Assembly: GCF_900142325.1 (NCBI RefSeq) | Contig: NZ_FRAM01000001.1 | Span: 930,001-994,000 of the forward strand | Reading direction: 5' to 3' | DNA length: 64,000 nt | Source of the DNA: Epilithonimonas mollis | GTDB taxonomy: Bacteria > Bacteroidota > Bacteroidia > Flavobacteriales > Weeksellaceae | In this document: positions 8,170 through 18,000 of the stretch, piece by piece | Numbering within the stretch: position 1 is the stretch's first letter | How the letters are laid out: the number at the start of each line of letters is the position of its first letter | Notes under the pieces: model-generated | Databases searched by the model: none | What the model saw: the letters and a program-made list of their open reading frames with translations, nothing else | What the model was told of the DNA's origin: nothing | Translations under genes and position numbers: made by a program

Positions 8170-9354
8170 ATGCAGAAAATCTTAATCGTAGAAGACGAAA
8201 AAGCAATATCCGGAGTTCTACACAGTATTTTATCAGACGAATTACCAGACTATGAATTCGAAATCGCAGAAGACGGTCTCGAAGGGTATAAATTCATAGA
8301 AAAAGAAGATTTTTCTTTGGTAATCTCTGACATCAAAATGCCGAAACTTTCCGGAACAGAATTGCTGAAACAGACTTTACAGCTGAAGCCTGACACCACT
8401 TTTGTGATGATCTCCGGGCACGCCGATATCGATACGGCAGTGAGCTGCCTGAAAGAAGGCGCATACGATTTCATCTCAAAACCTATCGACATCAACAGGT
8501 TGATTACAAGTGTGAAAAATGCGCTGGACAAAGGTAATCTTCAGAAAGACAATAGACACCTGAAGCAGGAAAACAATCAGCTGAAGAAAAAGGTTAATAA
8601 AAAATACCAGATGGTCGGCGAATCTGCTGCTCTCAAAAGAATCCAGGAAATCATCGACAAGGTCGCTCCTTCTGATGCCCGGGTGATGATAACCGGACCA
8701 AACGGAGCTGGTAAGGAATTAGTTGCCCATGCGATCCATTCACAGAGCGAGCGTTCCAGAGGACCAATGGTGGAAGTGAACTGCGCTGCGATCCCGTCAG
8801 AACTGATAGAAAGCGAATTATTCGGTCACGTAAAGGGCTCTTTTACTGGTGCTATCAAAGATAAATCAGGAAAATTCGAACAGGCTACAGGCGGAACTAT
8901 TTTTCTGGACGAGATCGGTGACATGAGTCTGGTTGCTCAGGCAAAAGTTCTGAGAGCATTGCAGGAAAGTAAGGTTTCTCCGGTCGGCAGCGACAAGGAA
9001 ATCAAAGTAGATGTGCGTGTAATTGCTGCTACGAACAAAAATCTGACAAAAGAAATCGAAGCCGGAAAATTCCGCGAAGATTTGTTTCACAGGCTTTCTG
9101 TTATAGAAATCAATGTTCCGTCCCTGAATGACAGGAAAGAGGATATTCCTCTGCTGGTAGAATATTTCACACAGGTTATTTCTAATGAAAACGGAAGCAC
9201 ACCAAAGAAATTTGATGAAAGATCTATTAAAGCTTTGCAACAATACGACTGGACAGGAAATATCCGCGAACTAAGAAATGTGGTAGAAAGATTAATCATC
9301 TTGGGTGCAGATCCTGTGACTGCTGATGACGTTGCTAATTTTGTAAAGAAATGA
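8170..9354 (+). CDS. Sigma-54-type response regulator lacking a DNA-binding domain
   Basis: A 394-residue protein with an N-terminal receiver domain (KILIVEDEKAISG, phospho-Asp in LVISDIKMP, Lys in FISKPID) and a central AAA+ domain of the NtrC class. The Walker A motif is atypical (GPNGAGKE rather than GESGTGKE); Walker B is TIFLDEIGDMS. The sigma-54 contact loop reads GSFTGA instead of the canonical GAFTGA, and the R-finger region FREDLFHRL is present. The protein ends at DDVANFVKK, straight after the AAA lid, with no Fis-type helix-turn-helix. It may act from solution or through a partner. No histidine kinase gene is adjacent. A terminator follows. Confidence 0.88.
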   Translation: MQKILIVEDEKAISGVLHSILSDELPDYEFEIAEDGLEGYKFIEKEDFSLVISDIKMPKLSGTELLKQTLQLKPDTTFVMISGHADIDTAVSCLKEGAYDFISKPIDINRLITSVKNALDKGNLQKDNRHLKQENNQLKKKVNKKYQMVGESAALKRIQEIIDKVAPSDARVMITGPNGAGKELVAHAIHSQSERSRGPMVEVNCAAIPSELIESELFGHVKGSFTGAIKDKSGKFEQATGGTIFLDEIGDMSLVAQAKVLRALQESKVSPVGSDKEIKVDVRVIAATNKNLTKEIEAGKFREDLFHRLSVIEINVPSLNDRKEDIPLLVEYFTQVISNENGSTPKKFDERSIKALQQYDWTGNIRELRNVVERLIILGADPVTADDVANFVKK

Positions 9355-9375
9355 GATTAAATAAATAATATATTT

Positions 9376-9411
9376 AACCGTCTCGTTCCTTTCAACGAGA
9401 CGGTTTTTTTT
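9376..9411 (+). terminator. Terminator after the sigma-54 activator
   Basis: A perfect 12-bp stem (9376-9387 with 9394-9405, AACCGTCTCGTT) and a 6-base loop, then a run of T. Confidence 0.92.
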
Positions 9412-9471
9412 GAATAAAAATGAAAAATCCGTCATTATGTTTTTCATTTAATAAAATAAACAGGAGATAAA

Positions 9472-10836
9472 ATGAAATTTTTAAATAAACAATATACACA
9501 GGAAGGACTGAAGCTGGCGCTTCCCGTGATGCTGACGCAGGTCGGGCAAGTCTCTGTAAACCTGTTCGATAACATCATTGTAGGAAAACTTTTGGGAGCA
9601 AAGGCTTTAGCGTCGGTTTCTTTGGGAAACGCCTTATTCTTTTCTATTTTCGTACTGGCATTAGGATTTTCTTTTGCGATTCCGCCTCTTGTTTCAGAAG
9701 CTAATTCACAGAAGAAGCATAATGTGATCAATTCGGTTTTCAGACATGGTTTTGTCATCAACCTCGGGATCGGAATCTTGCTGATGATTCTTTTATTAGC
9801 CGGATTACCCTTGATCTATCACATGGATCAGCCTGCCGAAATCATTCCGGATACAATTAGTTTTCTCAGCATCATGGCATTTACAATGATTCCGTTTATG
9901 ATGTTCCAGACTTTGAGAGAAGTTTCGGAAGGCTTGTCGTTCACAATTGGTGTGACCAAGGCTACTATCATTGCGAATGTGATTAACATCATCTTGAATT
10001 ATGTTTTTATCAAAGGACTTTTCGGATTGCCGGCAATGGGCGTTCAGGGCTCTGCTTTGGCGACGCTTCTGGCAAGAATTTTTATGGTGGTTTTTCTTTA
10101 TTATGTTTTGGTAAAAGAGCCGAAAACCAGACGTTACATCAAAGAATTTTCTTTAAAGATCAGTCTTTTTACAAAAGAAATGTTCCGAAAAATGTTCAAA
10201 CTGGGATTGCCAACGGCTTTACAAATGTTCTTCGAAGTAACAGCTTTTGCAGCTGCCGCTTTTATCTGTGGAATGGTAAGTTCCAAAGACATTGCTTCTC
10301 ATCAGATCGCATTATCTATGGCATCGTTTACATTCAATCTATGTATTGGATTCAGTGTGGCTTCTACGGTGATGATTGGAAATAAAATGGGCGTGAATGA
10401 CTTTGACGGATTGAGAAAAATCGGGATTAATAACTTTAAGTTAACGTTGATTTACATGGGATTTTGTGGAATAATGTTCATCATATTCAGAAATGTTCTG
10501 CCCCATTTTTTCACGAAAGAAAGTGACACTTTGGTCATTGAACTGGCTTCAAAACTGATGATTATCGCAGCATTATTTCAATTATCAGACGGTATCCAAG
10601 TGACTGCTTTAGGTTGTTTAAGGGGAATTCAGGATGTAAAAATCCCGAGTGTCATTACATTCTTAGCTTATTGGGTTTTCACAATTCCTGTTGGTTATTT
10701 TCTTTGTGTGACTTTGAAAATGGGTGCATTCGGGATGTGGATTGCTTTGGGAATCGGGTTGACAATTTCTGCGATTCTTCTGGTAATTAGATTTTTGAGA
10801 TTAAGTAAGAGGAAAGCTTTGGCCGGAGTTAATTAA
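9472..10836 (+). CDS. MATE family multidrug/Na+ antiporter
   Basis: A 454-residue inner-membrane protein with twelve hydrophobic segments in two similar halves, as expected for multidrug and toxic compound extrusion pumps that use Na+ or H+ gradients. Family-like segments are ALPVMLTQVGQVSVNLFDNIIVGKL at the start of helix 1 (residues about 15-40), LFGLPAMGVQGSALATLLAR near residue 185, and LGLPTALQMFFEV at the start of the second half. Substrate is unknown. The gene stands alone between a terminator and an imperfect inverted-repeat element. Confidence 0.9.
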   Translation: MKFLNKQYTQEGLKLALPVMLTQVGQVSVNLFDNIIVGKLLGAKALASVSLGNALFFSIFVLALGFSFAIPPLVSEANSQKKHNVINSVFRHGFVINLGIGILLMILLLAGLPLIYHMDQPAEIIPDTISFLSIMAFTMIPFMMFQTLREVSEGLSFTIGVTKATIIANVINIILNYVFIKGLFGLPAMGVQGSALATLLARIFMVVFLYYVLVKEPKTRRYIKEFSLKISLFTKEMFRKMFKLGLPTALQMFFEVTAFAAAAFICGMVSSKDIASHQIALSMASFTFNLCIGFSVASTVMIGNKMGVNDFDGLRKIGINNFKLTLIYMGFCGIMFIIFRNVLPHFFTKESDTLVIELASKLMIIAALFQLSDGIQVTALGCLRGIQDVKIPSVITFLAYWVFTIPVGYFLCVTLKMGAFGMWIALGIGLTISAILLVIRFLRLSKRKALAGVN

Positions 10837-10842
10837 TAAATT

Positions 10843-10911
10843 TCTCACAGATTTAGCAAATTTTGCAGATTCTCTTTTTAAATATCTGCTTTATCTGCCT
10901 AATCTGCGAGA
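10843..10911. repeat. Imperfect inverted-repeat intergenic element
   Basis: The arm at 10843-10871 (starting TCTCACAGATTTAGCA) pairs with the arm ending at 10911 (ending TAATCTGCGAGA), with roughly four of five positions matching over about 29 bases. Each arm is itself built from CAGATT-like words. It could end the MATE transcript or be a mobile-type intergenic repeat. Confidence 0.6.
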
Positions 10912-10984
10912 CGACTTTCGCCAAAGTCCAGTTATTAAGCTGATTATAATTTGTAACATTGCGCAAAAAGCTATTTTAAATTTT

Positions 10985-10992
10985 TAAATTTG
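10985..10992 (+). promoter_or_regulatory. -7 promoter element of argS
   Basis: TAAATTTG, a perfect TAnnTTTG match, lies 17 bases before the argS ATG. Confidence 0.6.
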
Positions 10993-11009
10993 CAACACAA
11001 AATTTCGAA

Positions 11010-12773
11010 ATGAATATTAAACAATATATACAGTCAAAAATAACCGAAATTATCTCTCAACTCTACGGAATCGAAGGTGTGACGCTGGAAGTTCAGAAAA
11101 ATAAAACTGAGTTTGAAGGAGATTTCACTATTGTCATTTTCCCTTTGGTAAAACAGGCGAAAAAAAGCCCGGATGTGATCGGAACCGAATTGGGCGAAGA
11201 AGTGAAAAATCAAATTGATTTTGTTGAGAATTTCAATGTGGTAAAAGGTTTTCTTAATCTGAAAATCAAAGACCAGTTGTTCGCTGAGCAATTATCTGAA
11301 ATCAGCAATGATTTTGACAATGTAACGCCAAAAAATCAAACGGTAATGGTGGAATATTCTTCGCCAAACACCAATAAACCGCTCCATTTGGGACACATCA
11401 GAAATAATCTTCTCGGTTTTTCTGTGGCAGAAATCCTGAAAGCAGACGGTTACAATGTCATCAAAACGCAAATTATTAATGACCGAGGAATCCACATCTG
11501 CAAATCGATGCTGGCCTGGGAAAAATTCGGAAATGGTGAAACACCCGAATCTACTGGCTTAAAAGGCGACAAGTTGGTTGGAAACTACTATGTGGAATTC
11601 GATAAACTGTATAAATCTGAAATTAAAGCACAAATGGCTGACGGAATAGATGAGGAAACTGCGAAAAAGCAGGCGCCATCTATCATCGAAGCTCAAGAAA
11701 TGCTTTTGAAATGGGAACAAAACGACCCGGAAGTTCGCCAACTTTGGGAAATGATGAACGAATGGGTTTATGCAGGATTTAATCAGACTTATTCCAGATT
11801 GGGTGTTAATTTTGACCAGATTCAATATGAGAGCAACACTTATATTCTTGGGAAAGATCTGATTCAGAAAGGTCTGGAAAACGGAATTCTCTACAGAAAA
11901 GATGACGGTTCGGTTTGGTGTGATCTTACAGATGAAGGTCTTGACCAAAAATTGTTGTTACGTTCGGACGGAACTTCGGTTTATATGACTCAGGATTTGG
12001 GAACTGCTGTGGAGCGCTTCAAAGACAATGACATTCAAAAACTGATCTATACCGTTGGAAATGAGCAGGATTATCACTTTCAGGTTCTTTTCAAAATCCT
12101 TAAAAAATTAGGCTATGAGTGGGCAGACCAGCTTTATCATTTGTCTTACGGAATGGTAGAATTGCCGGAAGGCAAAATGAAATCGCGTGAAGGTACCGTG
12201 GTTGATGCCGATGATTTGGTGGAAGAGATGTATAAAACTGCGAAAGAAAAATCTCAGGAGTTAGGTAAACTGGAAAATCTGAGCGATGAAGAAAAGGAGC
12301 GTTCTTATGAGACTGTTGGTCTTGGCGCTTTGAAGTATTTTATCCTGAAAGTGGATCCGAAGAAAAAGATGCTTTTCAACCCTGCGGAGAGTATTGATTT
12401 CAACGGCAATACTGGACCGTTTATTCAATATACTTATGCCAGAATCCAGTCGCTATTGGATAAAGCCGGCTTTGAAACAAAAAAATTAACTGATTCTTAT
12501 CTTCCAAACGACAGTGAAAAGGATCTGATTATGCTTTTATCCGAACTCAAAGATGTTGTAAACAAAGCTGCGGAATCACTGAGTCCGGCTTTGGTTGCGA
12601 ATTATGTCTATGAATTGGTAAAAAGTTATAATTCATTCTATCAAAATAATCCAATTCTGAATCAAGATGATGAAACGGCGAAACAATTCCGTCTTCAGTT
12701 ATCTGAACTAACAGGAAAAACCATTAGAAAAGGTTTATCATTACTTGGAATTGGTACTGTAAACAGAATGTAA
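11010..12773 (+). CDS. argS: Arginyl-tRNA synthetase
   Basis: A 587-residue class I synthetase that charges tRNA-Arg; the length is standard. An N-terminal tRNA-recognition domain spans about residues 1-110. The HIGH-type motif is SSPNTNKPLHLGHIRNNL near residue 115 and the KMSKS-equivalent is EGKMKSREGT near residue 388. The C-terminal anticodon-binding helical domain contains ESLSPALVANYVYELVKSYN, ending in LLGIGTVNRM, the usual C-terminus of ArgS. It is cytoplasmic and essential, with its own promoter and terminator. Confidence 0.98.
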   Translation: MNIKQYIQSKITEIISQLYGIEGVTLEVQKNKTEFEGDFTIVIFPLVKQAKKSPDVIGTELGEEVKNQIDFVENFNVVKGFLNLKIKDQLFAEQLSEISNDFDNVTPKNQTVMVEYSSPNTNKPLHLGHIRNNLLGFSVAEILKADGYNVIKTQIINDRGIHICKSMLAWEKFGNGETPESTGLKGDKLVGNYYVEFDKLYKSEIKAQMADGIDEETAKKQAPSIIEAQEMLLKWEQNDPEVRQLWEMMNEWVYAGFNQTYSRLGVNFDQIQYESNTYILGKDLIQKGLENGILYRKDDGSVWCDLTDEGLDQKLLLRSDGTSVYMTQDLGTAVERFKDNDIQKLIYTVGNEQDYHFQVLFKILKKLGYEWADQLYHLSYGMVELPEGKMKSREGTVVDADDLVEEMYKTAKEKSQELGKLENLSDEEKERSYETVGLGALKYFILKVDPKKKMLFNPAESIDFNGNTGPFIQYTYARIQSLLDKAGFETKKLTDSYLPNDSEKDLIMLLSELKDVVNKAAESLSPALVANYVYELVKSYNSFYQNNPILNQDDETAKQFRLQLSELTGKTIRKGLSLLGIGTVNRM

Positions 12774-12787
12774 AACTTATTATAATA

Positions 12788-12815
12788 AAAGCCTCGAAAT
12801 TCGAGGCTTTGTTGT
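12788..12815 (+). terminator. Terminator between argS and the subtilisin gene
   Basis: AAAGCCTCGA (12788-12797) pairs with TCGAGGCTTT (12801-12810); T-rich sequence follows. The genes converge here, so it probably serves both. Confidence 0.85.
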
Positions 12816-12836
12816 TTTTATATTTTTAATAATTTT

Positions 12837-14921
12837 TTATTCTTTAATAATTTTTTTAGCAACCATTCCGGTTTTTGTTTTTACAATAATCATATAAACA
12901 CCAGTGGGGAATGCACCAAAATTGATTTTCTGAGATTTATCCTGATTAGTTTTTTCAAAAATCAATTTTCCATTCATATCAAAAACTGCAATTCTTTCCG
13001 CTTCGTTCTGAAAATTGACATTCACAATATCTTTAGTTTTAGCAGGGAATATTTTGATACCGTCATTGGAATTTTCATTGGAAGCCAGCGTTATTTTTTT
13101 GGTGCCGGTTGCAACCAGTGCAAAACTCTGAGACGCAGCATTGCCATCCTGATCGACAAGTGAATTTTTATTGGTTACTTCTATCCTGTAAATACCTTCT
13201 GCAACAGGGTTATCAACCACGATCTGCTCCACATTATCAACAGTATTATCGCCTTTTGCTGCATTGGCATTAGGATCCGAAATGTCAAGTTTCCAAGGAT
13301 AATAAGTTGTTCCCGAGCTAATTTCCACAACTCTCAGATCGAGATCATTCACCAATCTGGAAGTATGATTCTGCTGAAGATCAATATCTGTAGTAAAATA
13401 ATCGATTGCAGGATCAACCCAGGAAATACTGACTTTCAGCGGCTCGTTTCCTTTCGCTTTTATTTCTTTGGTATATTTAACTCCAGATTGCAGATCATTT
13501 TTATAAAAATAGGCATCTTCATTTATTTTATTTACCAGAACCTGAGCTGCTTTTTTAGCATCTACCAAACCCCAGCCATACCAAACATCCGGGCCAGGTC
13601 TTCCCGCTTCATTCGCTGTATGGGTCAGTAAAGCTTTCATTTCATCAGCTCTGAAAATAAAATTATTATTACCGGAAATACTTCTTTCAATCTGTGTGAT
13701 CGCTCCGGCAACAGCACTTACAATCGGTGCAGCATAAGACGTCCCGAAATTCACGGCATAGTTGCTGGTATTCGGCTGGGAAGTAATATAATTTGCCATA
13801 ATCATATCTACGCCTACTGCAGCAAGATCGGGTTTCACAGCACCATCTTTTCTTGGTCCCGCGCTACTGAAACTGCCTTTAACAACATCACTTGCCTGGG
13901 TATATTTCTGATTGGCAGTTGTCAGTTGGTTGACGGCGCCGACTGTAATTATATTTTTCGCCAATGATCCAAAATACACGCAGTTGTTCATCTGGCTGCA
14001 ATTTGCAGGAGGCACATCATCATTTGGTCCAAAAAGATCCCACGCCTCTGTTGTTGTGTTGTAACGGTATTTTACAGAATTTGCATCCGGTCCGACACCA
14101 TAATAATTTCCGGTTGATTTCACAATGATCTGTTCTGGACGGGCATATACAATTTTATCAAAATTATAATCCTGTTCGCCATACGCACCCGCATAGGTAT
14201 CCTGATGGTTCAGGTCATAATTACCATACCAGTAGTAAGTATTTGTAGAGTTCGGTTTGCTCCAACCGGAATTAATCCCATAGGAATGATTGGAAATATT
14301 GAGATTAGGCAATGCAGCAAGCTTTTCGTACTGATTTCCGATTGGTAAAGTCTTGGCAAACATATAATTATCAACTTTTGCGGCAGGAAGTACGCCTTTT
14401 GATCTGGATTTCTGATAGGTATTTCCACTCTGATTAAAAGTTCCCGACGCCAAGCCGTTACCGATCAGAACGCTGTTTACATTTGTCGTATGAAAACTTA
14501 CAGACAGCGATTGCAGAGATGTATCCTCCTTGTTCGCAGCTCTTGTCGTTGCAAACTGTTCATGATTTGCCATTACCAGCCCGGAATCAAAAGTTGTTAT
14601 TGTTATTCCTGATCCTGTAACTGGCGATGCGATCCCGGAAACTGTTCCGTTTTGCAGTTCATCTATATTGGAACTGGCATTGGCGCCAGTATCTTCCGTA
14701 CTGTAAAATAAAGGAATTCTTCCGGCAAAGCCTGCGAGGTTACGCTTCAGGCTGTCCGCTGCTTTTGATGAATATCTGCCGGCATTATTTTGAAAATAGG
14801 CATCCAGTTTCTTTTCATTTTCAAGACGCTGTTTAGTAAACTCATTTTTAAGTTTAAGATCCTGAGCATTAGAAAAATAAAATGAAAATAAAAGGCCTGC
14901 ACTGAATAAAATTCTTTTCAT
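12837..14921 (-). CDS. Secreted subtilisin-like (S8) serine peptidase with T9SS sorting domain
   Basis: A 694-residue exported protease. It starts with a signal peptide (MKRILFSAGLLFSFYFSNAQ). The S8 triad is visible as Asp in ITTFDSGL, His in SFHTTNVNSVLIG (where the usual HGTHVAG is replaced) and Ser in FGTSYAAPIVSAVAG. The oxyanion Asn region is SNHSYGIN. A beta-sandwich P-domain-like region with DIDLQQNH and VNDLDLRV follows, and the C-terminus is a T9SS type A domain ending KKIIKE. It should degrade proteins outside the cell. It is a single gene with its own promoter, divergent from dnaE. Confidence 0.92.
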   Translation of the reverse strand: MKRILFSAGLLFSFYFSNAQDLKLKNEFTKQRLENEKKLDAYFQNNAGRYSSKAADSLKRNLAGFAGRIPLFYSTEDTGANASSNIDELQNGTVSGIASPVTGSGITITTFDSGLVMANHEQFATTRAANKEDTSLQSLSVSFHTTNVNSVLIGNGLASGTFNQSGNTYQKSRSKGVLPAAKVDNYMFAKTLPIGNQYEKLAALPNLNISNHSYGINSGWSKPNSTNTYYWYGNYDLNHQDTYAGAYGEQDYNFDKIVYARPEQIIVKSTGNYYGVGPDANSVKYRYNTTTEAWDLFGPNDDVPPANCSQMNNCVYFGSLAKNIITVGAVNQLTTANQKYTQASDVVKGSFSSAGPRKDGAVKPDLAAVGVDMIMANYITSQPNTSNYAVNFGTSYAAPIVSAVAGAITQIERSISGNNNFIFRADEMKALLTHTANEAGRPGPDVWYGWGLVDAKKAAQVLVNKINEDAYFYKNDLQSGVKYTKEIKAKGNEPLKVSISWVDPAIDYFTTDIDLQQNHTSRLVNDLDLRVVEISSGTTYYPWKLDISDPNANAAKGDNTVDNVEQIVVDNPVAEGIYRIEVTNKNSLVDQDGNAASQSFALVATGTKKITLASNENSNDGIKIFPAKTKDIVNVNFQNEAERIAVFDMNGKLIFEKTNQDKSQKINFGAFPTGVYMIIVKTKTGMVAKKIIKE

Positions 14922-14934
14922 TGAATCGTTTTTG

Positions 14935-14942
14935 CAAAGATA
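14935..14942 (-). promoter_or_regulatory. -7 promoter element of the S8 peptidase
   Basis: The minus strand reads TATCTTTG, matching TAnnTTTG, 13 bases before the ATG. Confidence 0.6.
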
Positions 14943-15054
14943 ATCATTAATGAATCAAGAAGTTATTTTTTAATAATTTTTAATTCCAAGATAAATTGCA
15001 TTGACTTTTTTCGTGTCTTTCAAAACTGTAACTTTACACAAATTTCTTATGTAG

Positions 15055-18000
15055 ATGTATTTAGTTTTCGATACAGAAACCACCGGTTTACCAAAAAATT
15101 TCAACGCTCCGATTTCAGACTCAGACAACTGGCCAAGAATGGTTCAGATTGCCTGGCAACTGCATGATGACAATGGAAATCTGATAGAAAATCAAGATTA
15201 CATCATCAAGCCGGAAGGTTATGATATTCCTTTCAATGCTTCTAGAATCCATGGGATTACTACAAAAATAGCCAATGAAGAAGGACGAGATCTTCAGGAC
15301 ATTCTGGAAGAATTTTCACAGGTTCTGGCAAAAGTTAGAGTTGTTTCCGGTCACAATGTAGAATTCGACTACAACATCGTTGGTGCCGAATTTTATCGGA
15401 AAAACATCACTGACAATCTTCAGGAAAAGCCAAAAGCCGACACAATGATTCTGGGAACAGATTATTGCAAACTGGAAGGCGGACGAGGCGGGAAATATAA
15501 GTCCCCTAAGCTGGAAGAACTTTACGAAAAACTATACGGACACAAATTTGATGAAGCGCACAATGCAGCGGCTGACGTTAACGCAACCGCCCAGGTTTTT
15601 TTCGAAATGATGAGAATCGGCATAATTCCTTCAGATATTCTAAAAATTCCTGAATCGAAACTAAAGGAATATCAATTAGCCAATCCCAATCCGATAAAAC
15701 CTTTCGGAATCGTTATCAGAAGACAGGTTGCAAGCTTCAACAACAAGAAAAAGCAAACTGATTTTGGAAGTGTGGACGAAATCGATCTGGGAAAATATTT
15801 CCATTTTGACAACCACAGTGTTTTTTCGACCTTGACTGCAACTACCAATATCAATGACCTTATTTTAAAAGCTAAAGAAGATAATTTCCCGGCCGTCGGC
15901 ATGGTAGATTTGGGAAATATGATGGGCGCTTTTAAGTTTGTGTCTGCTGTAGAAAGTGCCAATTCTGACATCAGCAAAAAACATAAGGAATATCTCACCA
16001 GAAAACAGGAATCAGAAGAAAAAGGCGAAACTCTAAACGAAGAAGAGCCCAACTCAAATCTTTTAATACCAATCGTTGGCTGCGAATTTTACATCTCCGA
16101 AAGATATGAGCAAAAACAGTTTACCAAAGATGACCCGGACAGAAGAACACAGGTGGTATTGCTGGCAAAAGATTTTAACGGTTACAAAAACTTAGTCAAA
16201 TTATCGAGCATTGGTTTTCAGAAAGGATTTTATTTTGGTGTTCCCAGAATCAGCCGAGAATTGATCTCACAATACAAAGAAGGCTTAATTGCACTTACAT
16301 CAGGCATCAATGGTGACATCCCAAGCACAATCCTAAATATCGGGGAACAGCGTGGTGAGGAATTATTCCAATGGTGGAAGAACACATTTGGTGATGATTT
16401 TTATGTTCAGATCCAGAATCATAAACTGCCGGAAGAAGAACACCTGAATGAGGTTTTACTTCAATTCTCAGATAAATACAATGTTAAAATCCTGGCTCAG
16501 AATGAGACTTTTTATACTAATAAAAGCGATGCCAATATTCAGGATATTTTGAGCTGCATCAAAGACGGCGAAAAATTGTCAACTCCGATCGGAAAAGGGT
16601 TTGGAAAAAGAAAAGGCCTGACAACGGATGAATATTATATCAAGAATTCTGATGAATTAAAGGAAACTTTCCTGGCTTATCCTGATGCTTTTGAAGCTTA
16701 TGAAGAATTTTTAGTGAAGTTCAAGCCTTACACATTGAAGCGTGATGTTTTACTGCCGAAATTTGATATTCCTCAGGAGTTCATCAATCCGGAAGATGAT
16801 ATAGATGGCGGAAAACGTGGCGAGATGGCTTATCTGACGCATCTGACTTATGCTGGTGCAGAAAAACGCTATCCGGAGATCACAGATGAGATCAGGGAAA
16901 GACTTGATTTTGAGCTGGATGTAATCGCCAACACTGGTTATCCCGGTTACTTTTTGATTGTTCAGGATTTTTGTAATGAAGCCAGAAATATGGGTGTCTG
17001 GGTTGGTCCGGGAAGAGGTTCTGCTGCAGGCTCTGCGGTCGCCTATTGTATCGGAATCACCAATGTTGATCCGATTAAATATGATCTGCTTTTTGAGAGA
17101 TTCCTGAATCCGGAAAGGGTTTCGATGCCTGATATCGATATCGATTTTGATGACGAAGGCCGCGATAAAATCATAAAATGGGTGGTGGACAAATATGGTC
17201 AGGATCAAGTGGCACAGATTATAACTTATTCCGTTCTTGGCGGAAAATCAGCCATTAAAGATGCAGGAAGAGTCCTGGATGTTTCAATACCTGAGACGAA
17301 TATGATTGCGAAACTAATTCCACCAAGTCCGGGAATGAACATCGGAAAAGCTTTGACCAAATACGACAAGCTGAAGCCAGAAGACCAACAGTTGGTGGAT
17401 GAAATGAAAGCAATTCTCGGTAATCCGAACGACTCAAGGTTTTCTGTGCTGGAAAGTGCCAAGAAAATGGAAGGCTGTATCCGGAATACCGGAATCCATG
17501 CCTGTGGTGTGATCATCACGCCGGAACCCGTCAGCAATCTGGTTCCGATTACAATTGCGGCGAAAGATGCAGATATTCTTGTGTCCCAGTTCGATAACTC
17601 GGTGGCGGAAAGTGCCGGTTTATTAAAAATGGACTTTTTGGGACTGAGAACTTTAACGATTATTAAAGATGCAGTTAAGCTTGTCAAAGAACGACACGGA
17701 ATCAACATTGATCCGGATGCAATTCCGCTGGATGACACCAAAACTTATCAGTTATTCAAAGAAGGAAGAACAATCGGGATCTTCCAATATGAAAGTCCGG
17801 GCATGCAAAAGTATATGCGTGAACTGAAACCGACAGTTTTTGCAGATTTGATTGCAATGAATGCCTTGTATCGACCTGGCCCAATTAAATATATCCCGAA
17901 TTTCATCAACAGAAAACACGGCACCGAGGAAATCATTTATGATTTGCCTGAAACCCAGGAATACCTGGAGGAAACTTACGGAATCACGGTTTACCAGGAA

